From: Anisakis pegreffii
Lineage: Eukaryota > Nematoda > Chromadorea > Rhabditida > Anisakidae
Direction: 5' to 3'
Assembly (NCBI GenBank): GCA_035041965.1
Contig: JAPYMA010002120.1
Coordinates: 1 to 64,000, forward strand
Length of the DNA: 64,000 bases
The notes under the pieces were generated by a model. That model made no database searches. It saw nothing but the letters and a program-made list of their open reading frames with translations, and was not told where the DNA came from. Positions 35,601-48,400 of the stretch are shown here, piece by piece (the first letter of the stretch is position 1; each line of letters begins with the position of its first letter). Made by a program: the position numbers and the translations under genes.

Positions 35601-37738
35601 TGGTCAACTCGAACGCGATTCATAATTAACTCAGGAGATTGCAAAATTAAACCCGTGTCAAGTCAAATAACAGGAAGTCAAAAGCACGCCAAGCTCTGCG
35701 CATTTGACAATTAAACAATTAATAAACATTCTGAGAATTTGACAATCAACAGACAATTAAAATTACATCAATCCATCTCTTCATCCAGCTAAGGCAGCTC
35801 AATCCGCGTCAGATCTGATCACGGACAACAGAAATTGAAGGTTGCGACAAGGTAAAGGCAAGGTAAAGTGACAGACAATCAAAGCCATACCTGAGTGAAT
35901 TAAATCGAACCAAGCTCAAAACCCAGAATCACTCTATATTCTTCTGCATCAGTTAGACTGAATTGATCTGAAACAAAATTTAAATTCAGTTTTTAAAAAA
36001 TTGAAAACTGAAAAGCACACATAGTTTTCCAACCTGAGGCAATCACCTGAGGCAAGCTCCCAAGGATGCAGCGTTGAAATATGTTCGAAACGACATTCTA
36101 ACAGCAGCGTCGTTGAAGCACCTCACCGTGAAGTCGTATGAAACCACATAACTGCAATACAACTACAACTGAATGAAACTACAAACATTACTGATACTCG
36201 TAATCATTTTGTATAATCTATCAGAGATACAATTGCAACCCTAATGTCATATGATCTGTTGGCTGATCAGCTGCGCACTACATAGCAGAATCAGTTGTGT
36301 GATCAATACTACAATTCTATAGGAATATCTGTAGTACCATTTTCAAACAATCCGTACTCTCAAGTTTGCTCAGCAACACCATAATTTCTTGTTACCATCA
36401 GATTCAGCAGATTCTCAGCTTTCAGATTAATATATATGTTGTCGGCGGATTCTGTTTAGTTCCAAAGATATCACTATATCTTTGAATTTATGCCGTACAG
36501 CTGAGTAATTCCATCGTATCAACAACGTCTGAACATTCGATCGCTCCATTAATCATCGATTAATCTTCAACTATCGATATATTCCGAGCACCAGCTTTAG
36601 GTGATCCTTACGAATTATTTAAAATAAATTTTAAACACTTCGCTCGACTCTTTTGTGCAATCATCTGAGTTTCTTAGTCGCATCTGAATTATTCTGCAAG
36701 TATTCCCAATGGAAAATACTCATTTGTAAAGAAATACCCCATTGTTTTCTTAAGTCCATCTCTCCAAAAAAGTTTCTTATCAAATGATCATCTCATATGA
36801 TCAATTCCCTCGTTCCTACTTGCCTCTGCAAGAGGGCAACAAAATCTGTCTCTAGTAACGTTCCCATCATTCAAAAGCTATCAAAAAGCAGCACATAATG
36901 ATTGTCATTCTCTCAGCGATTCCCTTGAGACCAAAAGCAAAGCCACTAGTCTGGACTGCATGTCTCAATTGTCAATACCTCATTTTATCTTTTATTCTGA
37001 CTTCTTCATTGAAAATGAAGACAATTATAGGGACTTCATACCATTGAATCAAGTCATTTAAATGACTAAAAATAAAATTAGTCCACCAATTCAATGGTTT
37101 TCGCTGTGCCTTCAATTGTGTAATCGTCATTGCACCCATTTCAAAGGTTGATGGATTTTTTGATAATGATGAGATATCAGTGATAATTACTGCGATATAT
37201 TGATAACTCTGTAATATGTAACAACACAATATTACGATGCTGTATTTCTTGTTGTTTTTCTTTTAAGGACGCAAAATATAAATGAGATGGATGCCTTTTA
37301 TTTTTCAAAAGATTTTTAAAATTCTCAAAAAATAGATGCCTTTATTCATATTTTAAACGATCCAGCGAACACGCAAAGAATGAGCTTATGAAAAATTTAT
37401 TAGAGATGTATCACCACATTCAATATTAATGTACTTTTTGTGGTCGAAATTCCTTTACTAACAGCAAAAATTATCGATGGTTATTACTAAAAATATTAAC
37501 AGCAAGAAATGGCAAATGTCGGAAGTCATTCGATGTCAAGGACATTCGGTGGAATTGTCTTCTAATTCCTATTTGATCCGTTCGATCAATCTATCGATTG
37601 TGCACACACCAACAATCTATCTGAACAAATGCCTTATGCAGCACTGAAAATTTGATTTAGTTCATGATATTCGATCGAGTAGTACTCAGCATTTAAGCCT
37701 TCCACTGTCATTTTAGTATTTCTTTTTTGACTTTTCAG
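32642..37738. other. Non-coding interval upstream of the plus-strand membrane-protein gene
   Basis: No gene supported. AT-rich sequence with Leu/Ser-rich phantom frames. A partial inverted copy of the 253-bp satellite sits at 36297-36452. An upstream exon of the gene at 37739 should lie here, because that exon begins with an acceptor in codon phase 1 (two bases completing a codon), but I could not place it. Confidence 0.5.
36297..36452 (-). repeat. Partial inverted copy of the 253-bp satellite unit
   Basis: Reverse complement of the unit start (TTTGAAAATGGTACT...) and its later block (AGATTCTCAGCTTTCAG read on plus), missing the middle 90 bp containing AGCAGTTTGACATATCC. Confidence 0.7.
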
Positions 37739-39700
37739 TGAGTTTTCTTCTCGGCCGAATTTTCAGCTCTGCAATGTTCACGTTATTTTTACCGGAGGAA
37801 GAGATTCCAGCCTCGGAACGAAACCTGAGGAATAAACTGAATTTTGCATTCCGTTTGTTGGCCGCTAGCTTCTTGAGCTATCAGATTTTTGATTTGCTCT
37901 TCAGCGCAATATGGATGCAAGGCTATGTATGGTGAGTAAACTTTTGATCTTATTCGTTGATCAATTATTGATCAATCGATAGACCGTGAAACTTTATCAA
38001 TAACATAAAGGAAGTATAAATCATGATCGCAATTTGCCAACGTGTTTAGGCATTTATTTGATCAGTGATTAAAAGATTCAATTAAGTCAATTTTTAAATG
38101 CAAATTCACCTGATTCAAACCTTTAGTATCAATCCAAACACTCGAAGAAACTAGCTAAGAAAAGGTAGCGTGAAAGCGTCGCAACCTCAATCAAAATTCC
38201 CATTGGATTAGAGCATAGCTCTTAGGCTTAGCCTTCAGCTAGTAACTTCGCTCAGGCTTATACTTGATTGTTCAGCCTTACGCTTACACTTACGCTACTC
38301 TAACTGCGCTAAATACTTTTGTATCCAACAATATGCTGACTTTTATATTGCCAGCATATTACCTGCATTTACCTGGATCCAGGTAATCCAGGTAATATGC
38401 TGACTTGATTGATTTTTGCTCTCTTCCCAGAGAACCGTCTTAAAGACCACAATTGCTTCATCACTGCAATTGTCTTAAGTTACTTTTGAAGATGCGAATT
38501 GCTTTTCTAATTTTTTCACATCATTTCAGGTCTTTAAACCTGAAATTGAATGTGCAGTTAAGTTCGATGGATGCGGGTGCCATCGTGGAACATCACTTGG
38601 CGAGTTGTGGTATCACCGAAAGAATTTTCTACTCCACCTTGTTGGTGTTCACCACTTGGGCAGTTCTTGCGTGAGTCCATCCATCTCTTCGTTATGATTT
38701 TAGACTATTTTCGGCAAAATTTCATTTCATTTCAAATATTTCCTTTGGAAAAAGTTTTCAGCTGCTCAATATTCCACTCAAAACCAGAAAATTATCGAAA
38801 CACTATCAATTCTTATCGAGCGAGCTCCTAAATGTGAATGAATCCGCTCATAGAATTAATCAACCAGCTCTGCCATTCGGCTTTAGCTTTGATTTATCCA
38901 CTAAAAACACCCAAACTTCAAGTGGATATAGCAGAAAACTGCATTGACAACCTAGACAATCACTAAAATCGCATTTAAATTCCAGACTTGCTGGCTTTCG
39001 CCACTGTAATCGAACGGTTTGGTACCTTATGCGGTTATCGATGCTGTTGGGCAGCGCGGTTGCACTGAATCGTTGTTTGGAAATGCAACAACGCTTATAT
39101 CCGACTGTACACGAAGGATTTTATATCTACTATATCACTTTTTTGATTGGTTTGTTGGATTTTTTGAATTGAATCTTGATATAACTCCACGATTCTTCAG
39201 AAAATTCTCTCATGATCAGTTCAAATCATATTCTTTCGCAGCCTTTGTATAAGCTAGCAAATTTCTCTGAAGCTTATTCATTTCACAAACAGAGCAGAAG
39301 AAATATTTTGATTCGTTTTGATCTGATAGCTAGATCAGAAATATTCGAAATGATCTCGTAATTGCGCCACTTGTCAAAAATGCTTCCAAAAAGATACTCA
39401 CCTCAAGATTCAACCTCGAGCAAATCCCCTCCTAGCAATAGACCACTACTTCAGCTGTTGTGCTATCACTTCAAATTGGTGAACGCTTTCCAAAGACCTC
39501 GAGCTCAACTGTCGCGGAAACCTCTGCGAACTATCGAGCCATCCTGCTCCGATGACCATCTGATCAAATCGGCAACTTCATCCCAAACACATCCGAAATC
39601 AACTGGGAACTTAGCAGATTCTGAAAGCGATGCCCAGATGGATCTCCTACAAACTGGAAGTGTGCAAAGGCAACCATCAGCAACAGATTTGAATTCCTAA
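37739..39700 (+). CDS. Multi-pass membrane protein of unrecognised family (partial model)
   Basis: Three consecutive exons join in phase: 37739-37931 (after TTTTCAG), 38530-38670, and 38986 to about 39149 (donor GGTTTGTT) or a stop near 39168. The product shows at least four hydrophobic helices: one in FAFRLLAASFLSYQIFDLLF, RIFYSTLLVFTTWAVLALAG, a stretch ending RLSMLLGSAVALN, and GFYIYYITFLIGLLDFL. Between them is a conserved-looking loop (SSMDAGAIVEHHLASCGI). A long in-frame tail ends at 39700 (HLIKSATSSQTHPKSTGN... ATDLNS), Ser/Lys/Pro-rich as expected for a cytoplasmic C-terminus; its acceptor is not fixed. The 5' exon is also missing. It may be a nematode serpentine receptor or another 4-7 TM protein; I see no diagnostic motif. 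Confidence 0.55.
38357..38405. repeat. Short inverted repeat (CAGCATATTACCTG...CAGGTAATATGCTG)
   Basis: An imperfect hairpin in the first modelled intron of the membrane-protein gene, with an internal GGATCC centre. The CCAGGTAATCCAGGTAAT phrase reappears next to the R6 repeat at about 46650-46668. Confidence 0.55.
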
Positions 39701-40290
39701 AAAGAAGAAACAACTCGGCTAGTGGATGGAGTTTTCGCGATTGAGACGAAGCTTGAAGACCGCAATTCCGATTTAAGACCACACCGAATCTCCCATCTAT
39801 CTAGACGGCACTATTTAATCCCAGATATCAAAAAATCTCACATGACTGTTAATCGAACCTTGATGTAATGATCATTTCAACGAGTACCATAAAAATAAAC
39901 GCCATCTGAATCTGTGTTTTGAAGCACCTTCAGTAATAATAACACTGCAACTGTAATATCAATAATAATAATCACTATCACATTCTTTATTATTCAGTAT
40001 TCATTTCTCATTTCATGCAAACCTAGCGATAATATCGAAAAATCACTCGTCGTGCGCTTTCATCCAATGATCTTATCTGGATCGCTCATCCATCGATCAC
40101 ACAACTACCATGCAATGGACTTTAGAAAGTAAAACTGTCAGAAACTCAAAATTTCGAACTGGATTAAGCTTTTAAACAAGCTTGCGCTTTGTCCTAGGCT
40201 AATACCTCCGATACTTAGCCTCAACATTACGCTTACAATTACGCTTGCTGATCAAATTCCAGACTTTTCACTCTTTATCCAACATTTCAG

Positions 40291-40517
40291 CCAGATTTTC
40301 TTGTTCCAGCTGGATTTTTCATATCCTTTATGGGCTCCGATAGGATAACAATGGCTTTAGCTTGGACATCAGCAGTAAAATGTGAGAAAACACTGAAAAC
40401 ATCACAGAATCATCAAATTCTTATTTGATCTCTCCAGCTGATTGCTCATCACCATTATTATGGGGATTTCAATCAAACGGACAGTGCAGGGAGTCCGGAA
40501 TCCGGAGGGAGCTGTAA
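40291..40517 (+). CDS. Possible two terminal exons of the upstream plus-strand gene
   Basis: 40291-40381 follows ACATTTCAG, reads PDFLVPAGFFISFMGSDR... and has donor T|GTGAG. 40438-40517 follows TCTCCAG, and joined in phase it ends at TAA 40515-40517. Phase closes and splice signals are good, but there is no homology support. They could belong to the membrane-protein gene as an alternative end to the tail stopping at 39700, or to nothing. Confidence 0.3.
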
Positions 40518-40943
40518 ATAGACTGTATATAAAATGGTCTTTATTATACGTACATACAATGCGTTGTAATATTAATTATTATGAGTAAATAACATAGCAT
40601 TTTCAATGGTCAAATTATAATTGATACAAAGGTGAGCAGACCAATAACTGCTGTCAATGAATTCAAAACATATTAATGATCGAATTCATTTCAGTGAATG
40701 AGCTTAAAAATAAAAATTCTGATAAAAAACTTAAAATCAAAATCAAGAAACATTTACGGAGGCACTTATAGAATATATTCGAAGGAAGACACGGAGGAAT
40801 GTTATCATTCTGATTAATAATGCCCATATTAGACTGTCAAAACGAGCATCTGATCGCATGACGGACATTTTTGACAAAAATAGCAATAATAATAATAATA
40901 TTAATAATGATAATAACAATAATAATAATAATAATAATAATGC

Positions 40944-40981
<38 letters not shown>

Positions 40982-42136
40982 GCAACGAAGACACTACTGT
41001 AAAAATTCATAACAAGAAAAATTGAAAAATAGACGTCTGGACACGTTTTTGGTTTATATCGCCGAGTAAGCGAGCTGTATTCTGATGAACTTTTTGCTTG
41101 AAAAGCATTGAAATTGAAAAAAAATCAATTGAATAAAGAAAAACGCGAAAGGTGTTCGCGATGAATTCCCAAATGGAATATCATTTAAGATAATGATTAT
41201 AGTCAATAATAATAATAATAACAATATAATTATAACAATCAAATGAAAACACAAATAACATTATTAACAATAATAATGGTAACAGTCAGAAGATTAATAA
41301 CAACGATGCAGACAACTGAAATAATGGCAAAAGCGACAAAATAGAAGACAAAATAACAAAAATGACAAAAATAGAAGTGACAAAATGACAAAATAGTAGA
41401 AATGTGAGCAAACAACGAGAAAAGAATAAGGCTTTTTCCTTCCTTCAATCACAAAAATTTGATCATTGCTTTGTGCGGCTCTGAACGAATACAGATAAAA
41501 ACTTTTGCAAACCCAAATGAAACTATAAACTTTTAAATTGTATTTCGATTCTCAAAAAATTCGGTGCCTTTGGGCTTAGGCTTAGAAGTGCCAAAAGTTT
41601 AAACTCAGAAAGGTATTAAGTTCAGCTAGAGCTTAGGCTGAAATTGGCCTGATGTTTGAACATAAGCTAGTGCTTGATCTGAACCATGAGTTCACCTGCA
41701 CACTCAAGCATCGCATACTTTCCTGTCCTATTCGGCAATATCTCATTTGTTGACTTTTTAATGAAATCTTCTTGAAATCCCTCAAATCCCCTCAAATTTT
41801 TCCGTCCGGGATTGATTTCGCTCGGATTAAGTGAAGGAACGAATAGGCCAAAGCGCGTGAACAAAGCATATCACTGTTCTGGATGATAAAGAACTGGAAC
41901 ACGAAAACCGATTCAAGAGAGGTATAAACAGCAGTTGAACACTCAGAAATTGCTCTAATTGTAAGCCAAAAAGTTTAAAATTAGGCCAACAGCATCAGCC
42001 AGGCAAGAACTCGAAGCCAGAACTTCAGGCCAGCGTACTCACTTCAGAGAAGAGACGATCAGCAGTTTTTAATGATAATTTCAAGCTCAATGACTAAGGC
42101 TTAACCGAAGCGGAGGGCGATTCGAACAAGATAGAC
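40518..42136. other. Non-coding interval with ATA microsatellite
   Basis: No gene supported between the plus-strand gene and collagen 1. It contains an (AAT)n tract at 40888-40980 and Ile/Leu-only phantom frames on the minus strand. The collagen 1 3' UTR should lie directly below 42137. Confidence 0.65.
40888..40980. repeat. (AAT)n microsatellite
   Basis: Nearly pure trinucleotide run of about 93 bp; the Leu-only frame on the minus strand is a phantom. Confidence 0.95.
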
Positions 42137-44731
42137 TTAAACTCGAGTCCTAGCCCCATAGCCACCGACGCGTCGTGGCTGAAAATTCTCCTCTGAATCA
42201 ATGGGCCATTCGCTGGGAAGCCGTGGCTGAGATGCTGACGGATTAACCAGGATAATAGAGTCAACGTTCTCGCACACACATACGCCTGGCTCTCCTGTAA
42301 TTTTGTGGTTTTCTTTAGTTATACGAATAATAATGAATATTATGAATAAAAATAATGATATTGATAATCATGATGACAAGATTTAACTGTGGTACTGGTA
42401 ACAATTCAGCAGTTAATCCAAATGAAGAGTAAGAAGAAATAAATCGAACCTGGAGGTCCCTGACCGCCTGGTGGTCCTTCCGGACCTGGATATCCTGGCT
42501 CACCGGTTTCTCCGGCTGGTCCTGGCCAACCTCGTTCACCTTGCGGTCCTGAATTAAACATAACATTGATTCCATTTATGCGTTTATGCGTTTCCTCTCC
42601 TCATGTCAACATTGCTGCTATTTGTGAAACTTTTCAAGTCACCTAAATTTTTTGCTTAAGTTTAAGTTAAAGTTACTTCTCATGCATTCGAAAGTACCAT
42701 CTAATCAATTTTTTATAACTTCGACGAATGAGTTCAGCTGCATTTGCAGCGAAAACACGTTTTATTTAGTGCAATTTCAGTGCTCCACTCAAAATAATGC
42801 AGTGTTCAACGAGTTGGAAGATTTTTTGCTCAGAACTCATCAGCGCCTTCGAATGTGATCGAAAATCGTTGTTCATTGAAACGACCTTGAAAGTGCATTT
42901 TCGAGCACACTCACCAATAAGAAGTACTACTCTCTTGAGTTCATGCAGCACTTATAAAGACACTAAATAATGATTTATGTAATTTCATTGCACTTCTAAA
43001 CATCAAAACCACTTCAGTTCCGATTCTGATCATAATAAGATCAATCAAGACAATCTTTAGTGAAATCTGAACGATTTGAAAAATCTAATACGAGGAAATT
43101 GAAGGCGGCTTAGAGCAATGGTGGTGGTTCAATAGGATTGAGAAACCAGCCAGCCGAATTTCTCACCTGTGAGTCCATTTCGTCCTGGAAGACCCGGTAA
43201 GCCGGGCGCACCGATTGGACCGATTGGTCCCGGATCGCCTGGTGGTCCTTCACGGAGCTCACCTTCGGGCGTAGGTCCTTTGTCGCCTGGTGCGCCTGGT
43301 CCACCTCTGTAGCCGGGTGGACCTATGGGTCCTGGCTCTCCGGGTGCTCCATCTTCTCCGTCTTTTCCTGGAATTTCAGCTTGCAATGATTTTGGCCACT
43401 TTCAGAGAAAACTATTTTAGGGAAGTTTTTCGAGAATGGAATCGCAGAAGGAGATCAATGACACGAGAATGCAGAGAAAGAAGCGAAACAAGTCGATTCA
43501 AAGACCAACCTTTCGCTCCGGGCTCTCCAGCTGGTCCCGTGTCACCGGGGAATCCAGGCCAGCCTTTGATACCAGGCGGACCCTTCGGGCAAGGTCGGCA
43601 CGGTGGCGGTGCTCTATTCATCTGGAGTGGACAGGTTTGGTTGGGTGTCGTGCCGGGCATTCCAGGCTTTCCGGCCGCTCCGGGCAACCCGGGTTTTCCG
43701 GGTGTGCCAGCCGGACCTCGAGGGCCTGGCGGTCCAGCAATACAGCATCCGGGACATTCGGTTTGAATCGGGATGCCCGTCTCCTCAGGCGTAGCTTGCA
43801 GATGCAGGAAATTACCACGACGTGAAGACTGAAAATGAATAAAATTCTAATCCATCGCAATCTTATAAAATACAGCATCAACGGATGCAGAACCGACCCC
43901 CTGATCGCCAAAATCCTTTATTTTCCCTTCCTAAATTAACTGATTTTTTCAGGTACATTGAATTTTCTCGGTTTCTTTTGACTCGATCTCATGATTTGCT
44001 TTTGCCTCGGTACTTACCCTCCTAAGAGCACCACCAGCTTGTCGATTTGCTGCGAAGGCATGACGTTCGGTTCGATTCAGTCGTAAGAACGTTTTGCTGA
44101 GTTCAACTTCGGCCAATGCTTCCTCATTAGATTGCTGAAACAAAAGAGGCGTTGAATCAACGCTATCGAGACTTATTATTATCAGTGTGGTTATTTTTAT
44201 TGATATTATTGCTATTACTATTATAATTATCATTAATTGTCATCACCTTCATTGTGGCTACCTTTATTATTGTCATTGACATTGTAGTAGTCTTTACTGC
44301 TATTGGTCTCAATATTTTGGTTAGTACTGTTATTACTTTTATTGTTTTTACTGTTATTATTACCACTTTTACTGTTTTCCGATTACTTTATGCCGCTTTT
44401 CTTGTTATTAAGGTGTCATTCGTCGCTTAGACATATTCACTGAATCCGCAGCAGACTGATCGTATGATCGCGATCTGTTAGTGATCAACTGTATGATCGA
44501 TCGTCGCAAAAAATGAATGAAAAAGCTGATAATACGAAACTATTGACCTCACAAAACCGCATCTCATTATCCACATAATCAATGGTTGTTTGAACATTAC
44601 TGTACATGATGGGCAGGGTTATGGAAAGAACAAGCAGTGACACGCAACTACATGCAATCTGTAGAGCGGTAACGAATTGGTAGACTTTCTGCCGTGTTGA
44701 GGGACGGCATCTCGGGAATGATCGTACGTAC
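42137..44731 (-). CDS. Nematode cuticle collagen 1 (N-terminus unresolved)
   Basis: A secreted structural protein of the cuticle that assembles as trimers. Exons: 44548-44731, 44018-44134, 43510-43828, 43167-43367, 42450-42548, 42137-42294; all phases close. Exon 44548-44731 holds the Col_cuticle_N-type membrane segment ([20 protein letters not shown], then [10 protein letters not shown], ending RFCE). The next exon joins RRSSRRGN, a likely subtilisin/BLI-4-type processing site. The knots are ECPGCC and PPCRPCP, around Gly-X-Y blocks. The tail is [19 protein letters not shown], a classic cuticle-collagen C-terminal motif, ending at TAA 42137-42139. The first exon is entered in codon phase 2 and contains no suitable Met, so at least one 5' exon is missing. 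Gly codons straddle most intron junctions. Confidence 0.9.
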
Positions 44732-44851
44732 CTGCAAAATATTACTCACGCTCAAACGTTCATCTAAACCTGCAATCGAGTTCGTGACTAGATCTACGTC
44801 ACTGAAGATTTTCAGCAATGTAGACCGTAGATTACGGTAGATCTAGGCATG

Positions 44852-45104
44852 GTGTCGCGACTAGCGCGAAAAGCCAGAGCATACAATGAGGATGGTACTT
44901 AAAGAAGCGAGTACTTAAATTAAATAGAAATGATTGAGCTGTGGGCGATAGTTAGTGGTGTGAGGATGCTGGGCTTTGAGGATGCGATTGATCTGTTCAG
45001 AGGGCGTGAGTTCGATTCGATTTGCAGAACGCGTCGGTGCAAAATCTTTGACAAAGTTTCATCGCATTCAAGAGATCGCAATCAAGAGGGATTAGCTGCG
45101 ACAC
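44852..45104 (+). mobile_element. SINE-like element, single B-box unit
   Basis: From GTCGCGACTAGCGCG to GGATTAGCTGCGACACA. This copy has one 33-bp unit only, so it shows the unamplified structure: 85-bp leader, tRNA-like head (GGGCGATAGTTAGTGGTG, with a base missing in the A box), one GTGAGTTCGATTC B box, and a body starting at GCAGAACGCGTCGG. It lies just upstream of the known part of collagen 1. Confidence 0.75.
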
Positions 45105-45427
45105 ATGATAGATTATAAGTAACGGATTTGATTTGAATAAAATGCGCCAGATTGCGTCAAATGGTAAACCAAAAGCATAGTGTGGGATGATCAACCTTAG
45201 ATCATACAATTTTCGGTTATAAATTGAGATATCAACCACAAAGGAGAGAACTTTCTGTCTCTAGTATCGCGATACTATATCGCGCAGCTATCCATGGATA
45301 AAGACAAGCCATTATAGGCTGATTATAGAAGATACAGAATACAAATTTTTTGGAGAAAATATGGAATTTGCAAATTGGTCTGCAATCGAATCCAAAAATC
45401 AAAAAATTCAGCAAAGAAATCACATAC

Positions 45428-48400
45428 TCGTCGTTGATCTTTGGTGATTGCACCATTGCGTTTACCGATATTCAGCCAATTTGCTAAACGCAACGCTTTC
45501 GAATCACTTTTCGTCGATATCGTATCCAAATGGTCCGCTTTCGATAGCACGTACGATGCTTTATGTCCTATTTAAGAACTTGAATGAAGTGAAGAACGAA
45601 ACAAAACTATTAGCTTCTGCTTCAGATCTCGTACGGGAATAAAGAACCGATAGAAATCAACAACTTAATCTGCTGATCAATTAAACTTGATCTGTCAATA
45701 ACAATTCATCGATGCTATCAATGAACTGACTGATTTGTGATCAACTATAAGCTTCAGAAATATTATGGATCATCTTTGGAGGAATAGCTTAAAAAATCAA
45801 TTAAATGATTTGCCAATTTTCCCAGTCTCTTCGCCCTAACATCCTCAAATCCTTAGCGAGAAGGCGAACTCGCGCTCCAGTGATTTCACTGATCCCGTAC
45901 ATTGCGAACAGGATCACAATCGATAAATTTGACGCTCATCGGACAATTAATTGACTGACCTCTTTTCAGAGAGCACGCTCGTCTGGAACAGAAGCTTCTG
46001 AAGCGTTCGAATAGCTCTCGTGGACTCGGCAAATGTTTGGAATCACTTTTCGATTGATCACTTAACGTATGCGATGATGTTGCCGACTTGATCACCTGCT
46101 GCTGATCGTTGTCCTCGACCGATTTCGTCTCTTTGCACTTTCGCCTTCAATTCGATAATTAACTAAGCTAACTCAACGCTTTTACGAGCCCTTGAAAGTG
46201 CCCGAAAACTATCATCAAACCTAACGAGGACGGTGTGCTTTCTCTAATAAAATTTTGTGACTTCCTATCTCAAAATCTCTTAGGTTCACATGTCAGTCAA
46301 ACTGTGGATTCCAATTGATATCACGAAAAAATTGAACTATTATAGGGTAACGAATAATTATTATTGTTACTCAAACATCGAGTGGTTGTTTTGTCAATCG
46401 CTGTGAGCGATCGGCAGAATATTTATTTGATTAGAGTTATTACTTATTGGATTGGTATTTGGCTACGATTAATTATGCAAAGCGTTCACGGCAACTAATT
46501 AATTACTCGGTTGTGTTCGGTTGGCCTGCTCGCCTAGCCAGCGGGGTTTAGGCGTAAATTGAGGCTAAAACAATGCGCGGCACGGAAACATTGCGAGCAT
46601 TGTGGCCAGCAACGTTACAAACGTTTGATAGCCTAAAGCTGCTTGCCAATCCAGGTAATCCAGGTAATTATAGAGTAACGTAAAACCACCAGTGATCATA
46701 TTCAATTACGAGTTGAATGAATGAATGAAGAATGTTTCTAGTGGCTCCACACAGGGAATCATTCAAAAAGCATAATGCCTCCGGATGGATCAGCGCAGAA
46801 AATTTGCTCGTCAGATCTTACTTTCTCTCAGTTTTCTTGCCGGTGGATTTGTCTTTTTTCAATTTCTTCTTGACGTCTTTAACGGTTTTCTTTTGCTTTG
46901 TCTTCTTCGTCACCTCAAGACCGTCTGGAGTACTCGTCACGAAACCGTTCTCACCGATCTCAACGATTTCAATATCGTTGCCACGTAACTCAACGATTTT
47001 TGTGCGTTGTTGCGCTGTTGAATTCTGTAGATCTGCGCTCTCCTGCAATCACCGGATTATGAGATTGGATAAGAGATTGATTAAGATTAGTTAAGAATAT
47101 CAATGTCGTCAAGCTGTTGCTGCCTGGAAATGCAATAACAAGATCTCTCTAATAGACCAAAAGCCGGATCACTAGTTGACGGATTGCAGATCCAGAAGGA
47201 TAAGATTAAGAAAAGACAACAATATCAAAACATTTTAGAAACGTTAAACATGCCACTTCCTCAAAAATCTACATTCAGCCTAATAAGAATGAAGACAACG
47301 TATGAAACAACGATAGAACAGGATATTGCAAAGGTGAAAGTTATTGGAAACAATTCTCTCGAGGCAACTTCTCGAAATCTAAACTTTTGCCTAAAAACAG
47401 TTTGCTACTGAGCGATTGATTGATTAATCAAATGATCAAGATCAAATGCTCAACTAACTGATCAAAACTGATGACATTCTTTCAGATTCGAACGCTGTGC
47501 AAATTCCAGCATAGGATTCGTAAAAATTAAGGAAAGAGCTGGAGAAAACATGAAAAATAACGACGATAGCACTGGTAAAGTTACGCGCAGCTGGGTTTAC
47601 AAAATAAACGATATCTATAGATATTCACATATCAAAAACGATATCTATAATTAATATCTAGAAATGTTATTTCCGTTTTCAAAGAGTTTTATCAACTTTT
47701 TAGAGCTTCCTACTCCCTTCCGCTCACTCAAACTAGCACTCGCGTAGCAATCGGAAATCAGAGTAAATTCGGAAAGAATGTCACCAACCAAGCGATTCAA
47801 ATGAGCAGTTTTGCAAAAACATTTCAATGAGACAAGAAAGGCCTTTGACATTCTCAAGAAAGGCCTTTAATGACACTTCTAGTGACTTCCAAATCGTAAT
47901 AATTTCTAATCGTTGCCCAATTCATAACCATAAAATAACCGCAATAATCATTGAAGATTGTGACCGTATTGAGAGGAGAGCGACGGCGATGTGATCACGT
48001 TTTGAAGTGCCCATATTCAATGATCTTTTGGATGAACCTTTCACAGTTGTTGTGAATTTATTATTTGTTGAAATTCAGAGAAAGAGCAAGAGAATGGCAT
48101 AAAATGACGAAGGCATCGTCGTCGTCAAGAAAGGTCATTGACAACAAAAGTCACAATTGTGATTATTATTATTTTTAATGCTGCTTATTACTATCATTAA
48201 GAATTCGAACGGAATTCTCAATGATTTAATCGAATTTGAAAGCGCAAAAAATGACCGATATCATTTAGTGTGAGCTAACAGAAATGATAATATTTCCCAC
48301 TAAACTTATGTGAAGGAAACATCTGAACCCAACTGTGACGGCAGATAGCAATATTTCAATGTTAATTGTCTGATTTGATTTTGAATTTCAGTGCTTCCAC

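Noticed and set aside
43290..43825. Plus-strand Gly/Pro/Arg-rich frames over both collagens
   Set aside because: Antisense shadows of Gly-X-Y coding sequence.
44745..44770. Start of collagen 1 via LDERLS and an 18-nt GT...AG intron
   Set aside because: The motif resembles LDERKERAY of collagen 2, but an 18-nt intron is too short to splice and the frame otherwise hits a stop.
44731..45428. Joining the unrecognised gene's last exon directly to collagen 1's first known exon
   Set aside because: Donor phase 0 does not match the required entry phase 2.
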